Of a stretch of 64,000 nucleotides of DNA, positions 44,485 through 53,506 are shown piece by piece; the stretch's first letter is position 1, and each line of letters starts with the position of its first letter. Origin of the DNA: Bacteroidota bacterium (GTDB lineage: Bacteria > Bacteroidota > Bacteroidia > UBA4408). The stretch covers positions 1,352,001 through 1,416,000 of the forward strand of contig JADKCP010000001.1 in NCBI GenBank assembly GCA_016718805.1, read 5' to 3'. A program made the position numbers and the translations under genes. The notes below the pieces were generated by a model. It saw only the letters and a program-made list of their open reading frames with translations, ran no database searches and had not been told where the DNA came from.

Positions 44485-45210
44485 TTACTTTCTCAATTCG
44501 AAATTTTGACCAAGGTATACGCGTCGCACAGTTTCATCGGCTGCAAGTTCCTCAGCGGTTCCTGCTTTTAAAATTTTTCCTTCGAAAAGCAAGTAAGCAC
44601 GATCGGTAATATTTAAGGTTTCGTGAACATTATGGTCGGTTATTAAAATCCCGATATTCTTTTCTTTCAGTTTTGAAACAATACTTTGAATATCTTCAAC
44701 GGCAATAGGATCGACACCTGCAAAAGGTTCATCAAGTAAAATAAAAGCAGGATTTACTGCAAGGCAACGAGCTATTTCAGTACGTCTACGTTCACCTCCA
44801 CTGAGCAAATCACCGCGATTTTTGCGAATGTGTTGCAAACTAAATTCATCAAGTAAAGATTCAAGTTTATCTTTTTGTTCCTGCTTGCTAAGCTTGGTCA
44901 TTTCGAGTATACATGAAATATTATCTTCCACACTTAGTTTTCGAAACACACTTGCTTCCTGTGCTAAATAACCAATTCCTAATTGCGCTCGGCGGTACAT
45001 TGGTTCGTTGGTTATATCTCTATTGTCTAAAAATATTTTGCCTTCGTTGGGTTTTATTAATCCAACCGTCATGTAAAAAGTGGTTGTTTTACCGGCACCA
45101 TTAGGACCAAGCAAACCAACAATTTCTCCTTGATTAACATTTACCGAGACAGAATTTACAACTGTTCGGCTCTTGTATTTTTTAATTAAATTTTCGGTTC
45201 TTAAAATCAT
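44485..45210 (-). CDS. lptB: LPS export ABC transporter ATP-binding protein LptB
   Basis: 241 residues. Walker A GPNGAGKTT, Q-loop, signature LLSGGERRRTEIARCLA, Walker B FILLDEPFAGVDP and H-loop ITDHNVHETL. The LptB hallmarks YLAQEASVFRKLSVEDNISC and AYLLFEGKILKAGTAEEL are present. It powers LPS extraction from the inner membrane with LptFG. LptFG are not in this window; LptD and LptE are, at other loci. Five bases downstream of the DUF5686 gene on the same strand. Confidence 0.95.
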   Translation of the reverse strand: MILRTENLIKKYKSRTVVNSVSVNVNQGEIVGLLGPNGAGKTTTFYMTVGLIKPNEGKIFLDNRDITNEPMYRRAQLGIGYLAQEASVFRKLSVEDNISCILEMTKLSKQEQKDKLESLLDEFSLQHIRKNRGDLLSGGERRRTEIARCLAVNPAFILLDEPFAGVDPIAVEDIQSIVSKLKEKNIGILITDHNVHETLNITDRAYLLFEGKILKAGTAEELAADETVRRVYLGQNFELRK

Positions 45211-45215
45211 GTTGC

Positions 45216-47735
45216 TTATAAAATAACCTGTACCGTTGCACGAATTCCAAATTTAGCAATATTCGGATGGTTTAGGTAAGATAAACGCCATACGGCATCA
45301 ACTCTGAAAAATTTTAGAATATTTTCGATACCGGCAGCTACTTCAATATACGGTTTGTTGTGACTAAATAAATTAGAAGTGTAGCCTGCCTGGTTAAAGG
45401 TATACAGCTTATCAGGAAAGAGGAGCGCCTGACGGTTAGTATCGCTTACTTTCCCAATTACAGCTCTACCTGTTGCAACTTCACGTAATTTAAGTTTGCG
45501 TAAAAGTGGAATTCTGTTAAAGAAAAATCCATCAAAGTGATGACTAACAAAAGCACTAGCGTATTCATCGCTCACAAATTCAAAATAGTTCATCAGGTTA
45601 AATGAATAAAAATCGTAAGCAAATGTTTCATTCCCTGGATGTAGCTCCAACAAGGGGTAAGGGATTTTGCCAAAAATTTTTCCATACTGCAATACATAAT
45701 TGGTATAGCCAATTGGATTAATTCGTAGGCGGTCTTCAATATTGACAATGATTTTTTTGTAATCGAAATCGCTGTTCAGCACGCCTTTCAAGCCTTCGGT
45801 AAATTGAATTTGAAAAACGGGAGATTTTGTTCCCAAGCTAACTCTATCAAATTCGCCATCCAAAAAGCGTTCACCATAAGCAAAGCGAATATTAATTCCT
45901 ATTTCAGAAGATTTAATATTTGGAATTGTGACAGTATCGTTTTCCTGAACAAAACGATACTGTGTGCTACCAAGCGGAGTCATTACCCGATGTGTCAGAA
46001 TTAATTTCGTGTTAAATCCATTAAACCATTCTTTATCATAGAAACCTTTGTATTGCTCTACCTGAGTTAAATTCGATAAGGGATTTCTTCTGAAAAGCGA
46101 TACGAATAAATTATCTTGACGAAACGCATTTGCATTTTGGCCCAATATTTCATAATCGTTTTTATAGTTAAAAGCAAGCATTTGACGGGTTGGTTTTTTT
46201 TGCAACATCCATCTAAAGCCTCCACCAACTTTATACTTTTCATCTTTAAATCCATAAGCCACATAGCCATTTAATTCAAACCACTTGCTGAATGCATTGC
46301 TGGTGCGACCACCAATTCGAACTCGACTTCCTTCAATAGTATTGGTACTGTAAGTAGAGAATAGGGGACCTAATTCAATTAACTTATATACATAGTATCC
46401 GCCATAAAGCGTTTTCACTAAATCGGAGTAGCGTTTAAAAGCCGGCAAGGTGCGAATGGTATCAACCAAGTGGTAAATAGATTCTTCATTTTTCGAAAGT
46501 GTATCGTGTCGTGCTCCTTCCCAAAATTTGTTGTCCTTATCACTCGCACCTTCCATTACAATAAGGTTATCTGTTTTTGAATAAAATTTTTCATCTTTGG
46601 GTTCATTGATGATAATGTCTTTATAAGAAGTAGTTTTTCTTCCATACACTCCCATCATTTTTTTATCGAGTAAAGCAAAATCAATCACCAATTTATCTTT
46701 ACTCAACATCCAATTTTTGCCAACCAAGTTATATTCTTGAACAACATTTAATGCAACAATATAATTGATATTAGCATCATCCGGAATACTCATTTCTAAA
46801 CGTTTTACGGCAAAGGTTGTATCGGCAATCCACATATTTCCGATAAAGGCCAATTCTTGCTTACGGCGTGGTTTAAACTGCAAATGATAGCACCAGTGAT
46901 TATCTAAAAAAAGCGAATCAATTAAATAGTAACGGTAAAAAAGTAAACCGTTATCGGAAAGTGGGCTCGTAAAATTTTTATCGATTACTAATATCGCATT
47001 GTCATAAATATTCACTTGCTGGTACATATTACCCAAAACTTGGGATACGCTTTCATTTTTAATACCGGCAACTTTACTGGCTTTGATTATTTCTTTTTTG
47101 AATTTTGGATTCTTTTTAAAATAGAAATCACTGAGGGTTTCGGTAATAAACATCGGCAAGCTTGGTTTTTCATCGGCATGAGAGCTATCAATATTTTCAA
47201 AAACAAAATCGAAAGGCTTTAACAGTCTTCTTTTTTTCATTTTTTGAGAAATATTGTTGATATCGATTTCTATTTTGTTGTAAGTTTCGTATTGATAAGC
47301 CTCCAGTTTTTTTACATCATTTTCGTCCTTGTGCTTCACCACTTTTCTGAAAAGTATATTCGCAGGATTTTCACCCGGTTTAATTACTATTTCCTTTAAG
47401 GCAACTGAATTTACACTTAATTCAATTTTTAGTTCCTGAGAGATGCCTTTTTTTATAGCCCTTGTTTTTGGAACATACCCGATGTATGAAAAAACTAAGC
47501 TATCGACTTTTTCGCTAGTACTGAGCAAAAAATTTCCATCAAAATCGGAAGTGGTACCAATACGGGTTCCTTTAAAAATTATATTAACAAATGGCAATGG
47601 TTCTTTAGTTTCGCTATCGAATACTTTTCCACTCACTCGTGTTGTTTGAGCTATGGCATTTTGTGTTCTAGCATTTAAAAGTAGAAATGCTAAAACAAGT
47701 GTTGTAATTAGAGTGCGAAAAATTGGATACTTCAC
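45216..47735 (-). CDS. Outer-membrane DUF5686 protein with carboxypeptidase-regulatory-like domain
   Basis: 839 residues with a GTG start and signal peptide (cleavage near residue 30). An N-terminal CarboxypepD_reg-like beta-sandwich is visible (about 32-115; VSGKVFDSETKEPLPFVNII, GTTSDFDGNFLLSTSEKVDS). A long DUF5686 region with many beta strands follows and ends in a strand typical of outer-membrane barrels (KFGIRATVQVIL). This is a common Bacteroidota surface-membrane family of unknown function. It is probably co-transcribed with lptB, which may hint at an envelope role but could be coincidence. Confidence 0.85.
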   Translation of the reverse strand: MKYPIFRTLITTLVLAFLLLNARTQNAIAQTTRVSGKVFDSETKEPLPFVNIIFKGTRIGTTSDFDGNFLLSTSEKVDSLVFSYIGYVPKTRAIKKGISQELKIELSVNSVALKEIVIKPGENPANILFRKVVKHKDENDVKKLEAYQYETYNKIEIDINNISQKMKKRRLLKPFDFVFENIDSSHADEKPSLPMFITETLSDFYFKKNPKFKKEIIKASKVAGIKNESVSQVLGNMYQQVNIYDNAILVIDKNFTSPLSDNGLLFYRYYLIDSLFLDNHWCYHLQFKPRRKQELAFIGNMWIADTTFAVKRLEMSIPDDANINYIVALNVVQEYNLVGKNWMLSKDKLVIDFALLDKKMMGVYGRKTTSYKDIIINEPKDEKFYSKTDNLIVMEGASDKDNKFWEGARHDTLSKNEESIYHLVDTIRTLPAFKRYSDLVKTLYGGYYVYKLIELGPLFSTYSTNTIEGSRVRIGGRTSNAFSKWFELNGYVAYGFKDEKYKVGGGFRWMLQKKPTRQMLAFNYKNDYEILGQNANAFRQDNLFVSLFRRNPLSNLTQVEQYKGFYDKEWFNGFNTKLILTHRVMTPLGSTQYRFVQENDTVTIPNIKSSEIGINIRFAYGERFLDGEFDRVSLGTKSPVFQIQFTEGLKGVLNSDFDYKKIIVNIEDRLRINPIGYTNYVLQYGKIFGKIPYPLLELHPGNETFAYDFYSFNLMNYFEFVSDEYASAFVSHHFDGFFFNRIPLLRKLKLREVATGRAVIGKVSDTNRQALLFPDKLYTFNQAGYTSNLFSHNKPYIEVAAGIENILKFFRVDAVWRLSYLNHPNIAKFGIRATVQVIL

Positions 47736-47785
47736 AGTTGGGAAAGAAATTTGAAGGTTCGGTTAATTCAAAATACTAAGCAAAT

Positions 47786-48127
47786 TTACTCATTAAGCGC
47801 TTCCCAAAATTCAAGGGCGCGGCGGGTATGAGGAATAACAATACTACCACCAACCATATTAGCAATTGCAAATACTTCAAAAACCTCGGTGGTGGTTAGT
47901 TCGCATTCTTTACACTTTTGCAAATGATATTTTATGCAATCATCGCAGCGCAAAACCATGGATGCTACCAATCCTAGCATTTCTTTGGTTTTAACTGATA
48001 AAGCACCTTCTGCATAAGTGTTTGTGTCTAAATTAAACAAGCGTTTCATAATTAAATTATCCGCATCCATAATTTTTTCGTTCATCTTACTGCGGTACTC
48101 ATTAAATTCAGTTACCAGTTTGTTCAT
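47786..48127 (-). CDS. Carboxymuconolactone decarboxylase family protein (AhpD-like)
   Basis: 113 residues, all helical. The AhpD-type redox motif CDDCIKYH (CxxCxxxH) is intact, within MVLRCDDCIKYHLQKCKECE, followed by EVFEVFAIANMVGGSIVIPH. The family includes alkylhydroperoxidases and decarboxylases; the CxxC and downstream His favour a small thiol-peroxidase or disulfide-exchange role. It lies upstream of the DUF5686 gene on the same strand. Confidence 0.88.
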   Translation of the reverse strand: MNKLVTEFNEYRSKMNEKIMDADNLIMKRLFNLDTNTYAEGALSVKTKEMLGLVASMVLRCDDCIKYHLQKCKECELTTTEVFEVFAIANMVGGSIVIPHTRRALEFWEALNE

Positions 48128-48267
48128 TGTATGTTGGGTAATAGTTATTCAAAAATTAATTCCAATAATTCAATTATACCATAGCTGCTCATTAAGTGCT
48201 GTGAACCATCAAAGATCAAGAAATCGCCATTGCTTCCAATTTGTTTCTCCTACTAATCAAAGTGATT

Positions 48268-49743
48268 TTACTGTTTAGCATTCAGCAACATCTTTTTAGT
48301 AATTGCGCCCTCATTAGTTGTTAAGGTATAAAAATAAATACCTGTAGACAATTGTTCGGCATCGAAAAGCAATTGAAACTCGCCTGCAGGTATTGATTCA
48401 TTTAGCAAGGTTTTTACCAACTTTCCATAAGCATTATAAATAGAAAGTGTTACATTGCTTTTAGACGCAAGTGAAATAGTGAAAGCGGTTTGTTGAGTAA
48501 AAGGATTAGGAGTATTTTGTGAAATTGTAGACTGAGTAATGGTAGAGTTTTCAGTAAGGTTGGTAGTATTGGGTACTATTTTGTAAATTTTTCCTTCACC
48601 GTAAGAAATAACGTATATGTTGTTTTGGCGATCTACCCCAAAAGCAGAAATAGATTTTTGCTGAGCTGTCGCAGTTGGACGATCAATAATAATCGCATTA
48701 GTAGTTGGATTAACACCTGTATAATTTAAGGCCCAAATTCTTCCCGAAACATAATCTCCATAAATGTATTTTCCATACAAAGCCGGCATTAATGAACCTC
48801 TATATACATATCCTCCGGTAACGGAATAGTTTGAATTGCCTTGAGCATATTCCCAAATTGGTTTACGTTTTTGTGTTGTATCGCAAATGGTAGCGTTGTA
48901 ACAATGTAACCCTTCCATCACATTCCAACCATAATTAGAACCACTTTCAAGAATATCAATTTCTTCGTAAGCATTTTGACCGACGTCGCCTGCCCACATT
49001 TTTTGACTAACTGAGTCTAAGCTAAATCGCCAAGTATTGCGCATGCCGTATGTGAAAATTTCTTGACGAAAGCCTTGTGCATTTCCATAAAAAGGATTGT
49101 CGGTAGGAATGGAATAGTTTAAAGGAGTTGCTGCAGAATCAATATCGATACGTAAAATTTTTCCAAGTAAAACTGATTTATTTTGGCCATTTCCTAATGG
49201 ATCCCCACCTGATCCTCCGTCGCCGAAAGCACAATATAAATATCCATCTAAACCAAAATTTAGGCAACCACCATTATGATTACCATAAGGCTGACTAATG
49301 TTTAATATTTCAAATTTGCTGCTAAACAGCGCTGAGTCGGGATTAGTTGCACTTACCTGAAATCGGGAAATGTATGATTTTAAGGAGCCACTAAGACTGT
49401 TGGTATAATTCACATAAAAATATCCATTGTTTGCATAGTCAGGGTGAAATGCCAAGCCTAAAAGTCCGGTTTCGCCTGATACGCCGGATTGACTAACAAT
49501 GCTTGAAAGGTCGATAAACAGTTTAGCGGTAGTAGTAGTACCACTGGTGGAAATTGCATAAATTTTACCATGTTTTTCCACAACAAACATTCGATTACTT
49601 GTGTCGGGCACACTCTTTAGTTCAATAGGATATTGGAATACCGTGGATAAAGTTGGATACGCCGGTTGTAGCAAATAGGTTTGCGCTGAAAGGGTATTAA
49701 GGAATAGCAAATAAGCCAGGCAGCAAGTAAGGATTTTCTTCAT
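48268..49743 (-). CDS. Secreted PQQ-dependent sugar dehydrogenase-like protein with T9SS sorting domain
   Basis: 491 residues. Signal peptide (to about residue 20, LSAQ). The glucose/sorbosone dehydrogenase beta-propeller (about 25-390) has GETGLLGLAFHPDYANNGYF, QPYGNHNGGCLNFGLDGYLY, FGDGGSGGDPLGNGQ and IFTYGMRNTWRFSLD, covering the family's calcium/PQQ-site segments. A C-terminal type A sorting domain (about 410-491; NTPNPFTQQTAFTISLASKS, LSTGIYFYTL) targets it to the type IX system. It probably oxidises sugars or polyols at the cell surface; the substrate is unknown and cofactor use is inferred from the family. Confidence 0.88.
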   Translation of the reverse strand: MKKILTCCLAYLLFLNTLSAQTYLLQPAYPTLSTVFQYPIELKSVPDTSNRMFVVEKHGKIYAISTSGTTTTAKLFIDLSSIVSQSGVSGETGLLGLAFHPDYANNGYFYVNYTNSLSGSLKSYISRFQVSATNPDSALFSSKFEILNISQPYGNHNGGCLNFGLDGYLYCAFGDGGSGGDPLGNGQNKSVLLGKILRIDIDSAATPLNYSIPTDNPFYGNAQGFRQEIFTYGMRNTWRFSLDSVSQKMWAGDVGQNAYEEIDILESGSNYGWNVMEGLHCYNATICDTTQKRKPIWEYAQGNSNYSVTGGYVYRGSLMPALYGKYIYGDYVSGRIWALNYTGVNPTTNAIIIDRPTATAQQKSISAFGVDRQNNIYVISYGEGKIYKIVPNTTNLTENSTITQSTISQNTPNPFTQQTAFTISLASKSNVTLSIYNAYGKLVKTLLNESIPAGEFQLLFDAEQLSTGIYFYTLTTNEGAITKKMLLNAKQ

Positions 49744-49766
49744 AATTTATAGTTGAGTTAGAGAGC

Positions 49767-49797
49767 CAAATATAAGGTCTATATTAAGAAGGTACAA
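49767..49797 (-). promoter_or_regulatory. Promoter for the secreted sugar dehydrogenase gene
   Basis: On the minus strand: TTG at 49797-49795, a 20-base spacer, then TATATTTG at 49774-49767, followed by the ATG 23 bases later. A near-ideal TTG-N19-TAnnTTTG match. Confidence 0.55.
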
Positions 49798-49898
49798 ATT
49801 GAATTCTTACTTTTTAACTGACGGTTTATTTTATACTATTGTAGCCGGTAATTATCCTACTAATTAATAGTACTCTTTTCAATTTTAAACGCGTAGAA

Positions 49899-52427
49899 AT
49901 GGCTAATTCAACTCTTAAAAAAGTGAACTTAAATTTTATGAAAAAAATCTTTATAGTTATTCTATCCCTTCATCTGCTATTACAGCAAAATGGATTTGCG
50001 CAAGTACAGACTAACGCAGCTGAAATATACTTAGGTTTAAATAAGTTAAATACACTTGGTTCAGTTTTATATATAGCAGCGCATCCTGACGATGAAAACA
50101 CAAGATTGCTCTCCTATCTTGCAAAAGAAAGAAATGTAAGAACAGCTTATTTATCCATTACACGAGGTGATGGTGGCCAAAATTTAATTGGCAAGGAGCA
50201 AGGTGAATCTCTGGGATTGATTAGAACACAAGAGTTACTAGCTGCACGAAAGGTGGATGGAGCAGAGCAATTTTTTACCCGCGCAAACGATTTTGGCTAT
50301 AGTAAAAATCCAGAAGAAACATTTCAGTTTTGGAACAAGGATAGTATTTTGGAAGATGTAGTTTGGGTGATTCGAAATTTTAAACCGGATGTAATTATTT
50401 GCCGTTTTCCGACTACCGGCGAAGGTGGGCATGGCCATCATACAGCTTCTGCAATTCTAGCCGAAGAGGCATATACTGCAGCTGCTGATGCTTCAAAATT
50501 TCCTCATCAGTTAAAGTATACACAAGTTTGGCAAGCAAAACGAGTATTTTGGAACACTTTTAATTTTGGAGGAACTAATACAACCGATTCGAGTCAGTTA
50601 AAAGTAAATGTAGGAGTGTACAATGTGTTCACCGGTAAAAGTTATGGAGAGGTTGCGGCTGAAAGTCGTTCAAATCATAAAAGCCAAGGATTTGGCTCTG
50701 CCAAAACTCGTGGCAACACACTTGAATTTTTCAAACAAATTAAAGGAGATATTGCCAGCAAAGATTTATTTGAAGGCATTAATCAAAGTTGGGACAGACT
50801 AAATTCGTGTACTTCAATCAAGGAGAAAATTTCAAAATGCATCGACACCTATTCTATAGCTCATCCTGAAAGATCAGTGGATGCGCTTATAGAAATACAT
50901 ACGCTTTTGCAAAACAAGGATGAAAAGAACAGTGAGTTTTTATATTGGAAGAAGTTAAAATTAAAGGAGATTGAGCAGCTTATAGTTTCTTGTTCAGGGT
51001 TGTGGTGTGAAGCTTCAGCAGTTGATTATATTGGCATACCGGGAACCGAAATGGAGCTTAACGTGCAATTTGTTAACCGAAACCAGGTAAAACTGACTTG
51101 CAAGGGCATTTCATTTTTTAATCAGTACGACACACTTTTGAATCTAACACCAAAGTTGAATGAATTAGTAAGTATAAAACATCGTGAAAAGCTGAATCCC
51201 AATTTACCCTTTTCTTCTCCTTATTGGTTGAACCATGCTCACGGAGTAGGGCAGTATTATGTAGCTAAAAAGTTATGGATTGGAAAAGCAGAAAATGATA
51301 GTCCATTAAATGTGTTTTTTGATTTAGAAATTAATGGTAAAAATTTTCGAATTGAACGACCGGTTGTTTTTAAATCGACCGATCCAGTAAAAGGAGAGGT
51401 GTATCGCCCGGTTGAAATTGTACCTCCGGTAACTGTAAATTTATCAGAGCGTGTATATGTATTTGCTGATAACAATCCGAAAAAAATTCAATTGATTTTG
51501 CGTTCAAACAAGTCTGCAATTGAGGGTAAAATTGTAGCCACAGTTGCAAAAGGATGGAAGTTAATTTTGGATACAAACGAATTTAAAATTGCAAACAAAG
51601 GAACTGAACTAGTTATAAATGGAATGCTCACTCCTCCACAAAACGGAGGAGAGGCGAAGCTTGAAATAGGTATACAATTAGGTGCAGCTACTTATTCTTT
51701 AGCGATAAAAAGAGTTGAATACGATCATATACCGTATCAATTTATACTTACAAAGTCGGAGGCAAAATTGGTTTGTATTGATGTGAAAAAAGCTGGATTA
51801 AATATTGGATTTATTCCGGGTGCAGGTGATGAAATAGTAGACTGCCTCAAGCAAATTGGTTACCATGTGACTTTGCTCACAGATGAATTATTAGCTAAAG
51901 AAAACTTGTTGGAGTACAACACAATTATAACTGGAGTGCGAGCATATAACACGAACGAAAGGCTTCAGCAATTTTATCCTCGTTTGATGGACTATGTTAA
52001 TTTGGGAGGAAATTTAATTGTTCAATATAATACGAACAATCGAATTGGTCCTTTGTTGGCGAAAATAGGTCCTTACCCATTTACAATTTCACGTGATCGA
52101 GTAACAGATGAATATGCGCCTATGCAATTTTTGAAACCGGATCATGCTGTATTAAATTATCCAAATAAAATTGCTCCGGCCGATTTTGATAATTGGGTGC
52201 AGGAACGAGGAATTTATTTTGCAACTGAAATAGATAAAAACTATGAAAGTATTTTTTCGGTAAGTGATAAAAATGAATCAGCCAAGGAAGGAAGTTTGAT
52301 AATTGGAAAATATGGAAAGGGAAATTTTGCATACACAGGTTTAGCATTCTTTCGACAACTGCCTGCCGGAAATACAGGAGCATATCGCTTATTTGTGAAT
52401 TTGTTGAGCTTGCAAAAGCAGCCATAA
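49899..52427 (+). CDS. Secreted PIG-L family deacetylase with C-terminal GATase-like domain
   Basis: 842 residues from the ATG at 49899; the ATG at 49938 gives a standard signal peptide (MKKIFIVILSLHLLLQQNGF) and may be the true start. The PIG-L domain (about 50-300) has zinc motifs AAHPDDEN and GHGHHTA, so it is probably an active N-deacetylase of an N-acetylated sugar or similar compound. A beta-rich middle region (about 380-590) is followed by a Rossmann-like class I GATase-type domain (about 600-840; IGFIPGAGDEIVDCLKQIGY, GVRAYNTNERLQQF). The substrate is unknown. The combination is common among Bacteroidota. Confidence 0.88.
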   Translation: MANSTLKKVNLNFMKKIFIVILSLHLLLQQNGFAQVQTNAAEIYLGLNKLNTLGSVLYIAAHPDDENTRLLSYLAKERNVRTAYLSITRGDGGQNLIGKEQGESLGLIRTQELLAARKVDGAEQFFTRANDFGYSKNPEETFQFWNKDSILEDVVWVIRNFKPDVIICRFPTTGEGGHGHHTASAILAEEAYTAAADASKFPHQLKYTQVWQAKRVFWNTFNFGGTNTTDSSQLKVNVGVYNVFTGKSYGEVAAESRSNHKSQGFGSAKTRGNTLEFFKQIKGDIASKDLFEGINQSWDRLNSCTSIKEKISKCIDTYSIAHPERSVDALIEIHTLLQNKDEKNSEFLYWKKLKLKEIEQLIVSCSGLWCEASAVDYIGIPGTEMELNVQFVNRNQVKLTCKGISFFNQYDTLLNLTPKLNELVSIKHREKLNPNLPFSSPYWLNHAHGVGQYYVAKKLWIGKAENDSPLNVFFDLEINGKNFRIERPVVFKSTDPVKGEVYRPVEIVPPVTVNLSERVYVFADNNPKKIQLILRSNKSAIEGKIVATVAKGWKLILDTNEFKIANKGTELVINGMLTPPQNGGEAKLEIGIQLGAATYSLAIKRVEYDHIPYQFILTKSEAKLVCIDVKKAGLNIGFIPGAGDEIVDCLKQIGYHVTLLTDELLAKENLLEYNTIITGVRAYNTNERLQQFYPRLMDYVNLGGNLIVQYNTNNRIGPLLAKIGPYPFTISRDRVTDEYAPMQFLKPDHAVLNYPNKIAPADFDNWVQERGIYFATEIDKNYESIFSVSDKNESAKEGSLIIGKYGKGNFAYTGLAFFRQLPAGNTGAYRLFVNLLSLQKQP

Positions 52428-53226
52428 TTAAGCCCTGTAGCTTTTTTTTAAGCATTTTACATAAAGGTATTTCATTTAATTTCTTTCTTTTTTTGACAGG
52501 GCCAATTGCCAATCAATACAAATTTTATTGTGCTGATTTCTGAACTTCAAATTCTCTAAATGAAATTTTTCAAATTGGCTAGAAGCAAAAATTACTTGAT
52601 TGTAGCCAATGAAATTACTAGTAGATTTTATTTTGTGTTTCATTTAATCTGAATAGTTGAGTTGAATTTTAAGATGGTTTGAATTATTGCCAACTGTGTT
52701 TCATTTTTTTTAACTGAGCATTGAAAGAAGTAGATTTCAATTTGATTTTAAAATGATTTTTCGCGAATAAAATTTTACCTCAGCTAGAAAGAGTTCAAAA
52801 TAGTTGCATGAAACAGCTTAAAACAAAGGCTTTCAGAGATAGCAAATCATTGTGAGAATAATTTTTAGTTGCTTATTTTAATCAGAGGATGGTCGTTTTT
52901 TGAAAAATAAATTCCTGGACACAAAAAAAAATTAAAATTATTTTGATGAAAAAAAAGCCGAGAAATTTGAATCATTTTAAAATTGTAACTCGATTTTAAT
53001 TTAAAATATTATGTCGTGAATGTACTGTAAAATCAATGCATACAGAAGGTTCGTTTCGAAATTTACTAGAGCATGTTATACCGAAAAAAAGTAAGAAGCG
53101 AAAAAATAAATTCAGTAACTAACATTTTTATGTTGATAATTAGTGCATTAAAAATATTTTATTTCCAAAACATTTATTTCCTTTGTATCGACTATTAATT
53201 AATAGATTAACTAAAAACAAAAAACA
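52428..53226. other. Long AT-rich intergenic region
   Basis: About 800 bases with no credible gene, tRNA fold or strong hairpin on either strand. The motif TGTGTTTCATTT occurs twice within 75 bases (near 52634 and 52696), but I see no larger repeat. It contains the promoter region of the H1-like gene; the closest -7 match is TTCCTTTG near 53177, with one mismatch. Confidence 0.6.
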
Positions 53227-53424
53227 ATGGCAACAAAAAAAGCACCAGCGAAAAAAGCAGCTCCAAAAAAAGCTGCCGCTAAAAAAGCAGCACCAGCAAA
53301 AAAAGCAGCTCCTAAAAAAGCAGCTCCAGCTAAGAAAGCAGCTCCTAAAAAAGCAGCTCCTGCTAAGAAAGCGGCTCCTGCTAAAAAAGCAGCAGCTAAA
53401 AAAGCTCCAGCTAAAAAGAAGTAA
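53227..53424 (+). CDS. Histone H1-like lysine/alanine-rich DNA-binding protein
   Basis: 65 residues made almost only of K, A and P (MATKKAPAKKAAPKKAAAKK and more of the same), ending KKK. The repeating unit is KKAAPA or KKAAPK. The composition matches bacterial H1-like and AlgP-like nucleoid proteins and the C-terminal tail of the TopA in this window. It is probably a highly basic, disordered protein that compacts DNA. A dedicated upstream noncoding region and a strong terminator immediately downstream support a real, separately transcribed gene. Confidence 0.85.
   Translation: MATKKAPAKKAAPKKAAAKKAAPAKKAAPKKAAPAKKAAPKKAAPAKKAAPAKKAAAKKAPAKKK
53237..53420 (+). repeat. Internal degenerate tandem repeat of the H1-like gene
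   Basis: Nearly the whole coding sequence is built from short units of the type GCTAAAAAAGCAGCTCCT with small variations and runs of six or seven A. Copy number could change by slippage. Confidence 0.75.
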
Positions 53425-53443
53425 TCAGTTACTTCCTGAAAAG

Positions 53444-53479
53444 AAAATCTCTCTGACTCCATCAGAGAGATTTTTTTTT
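53444..53479 (+). terminator. Rho-independent terminator after the H1-like gene
   Basis: AAAATCTCTCTGA pairs with TCAGAGAGATTTT around a five-base loop, followed by a run of T. It starts 20 bases after the H1-like stop and lies just ahead of the DUF3108 signal peptide. Confidence 0.88.
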
Positions 53480-53506
53480 GTACTAACTTCGAAGTATAAA
53501 ATTCAT

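Noticed and set aside
53183..53506. K/Q/L-rich N-terminal extension of the DUF3108 frame
   Set aside because: It is the shifted reading of the H1-like repeat and crosses a strong terminator; the real protein begins at the signal peptide after 53500.
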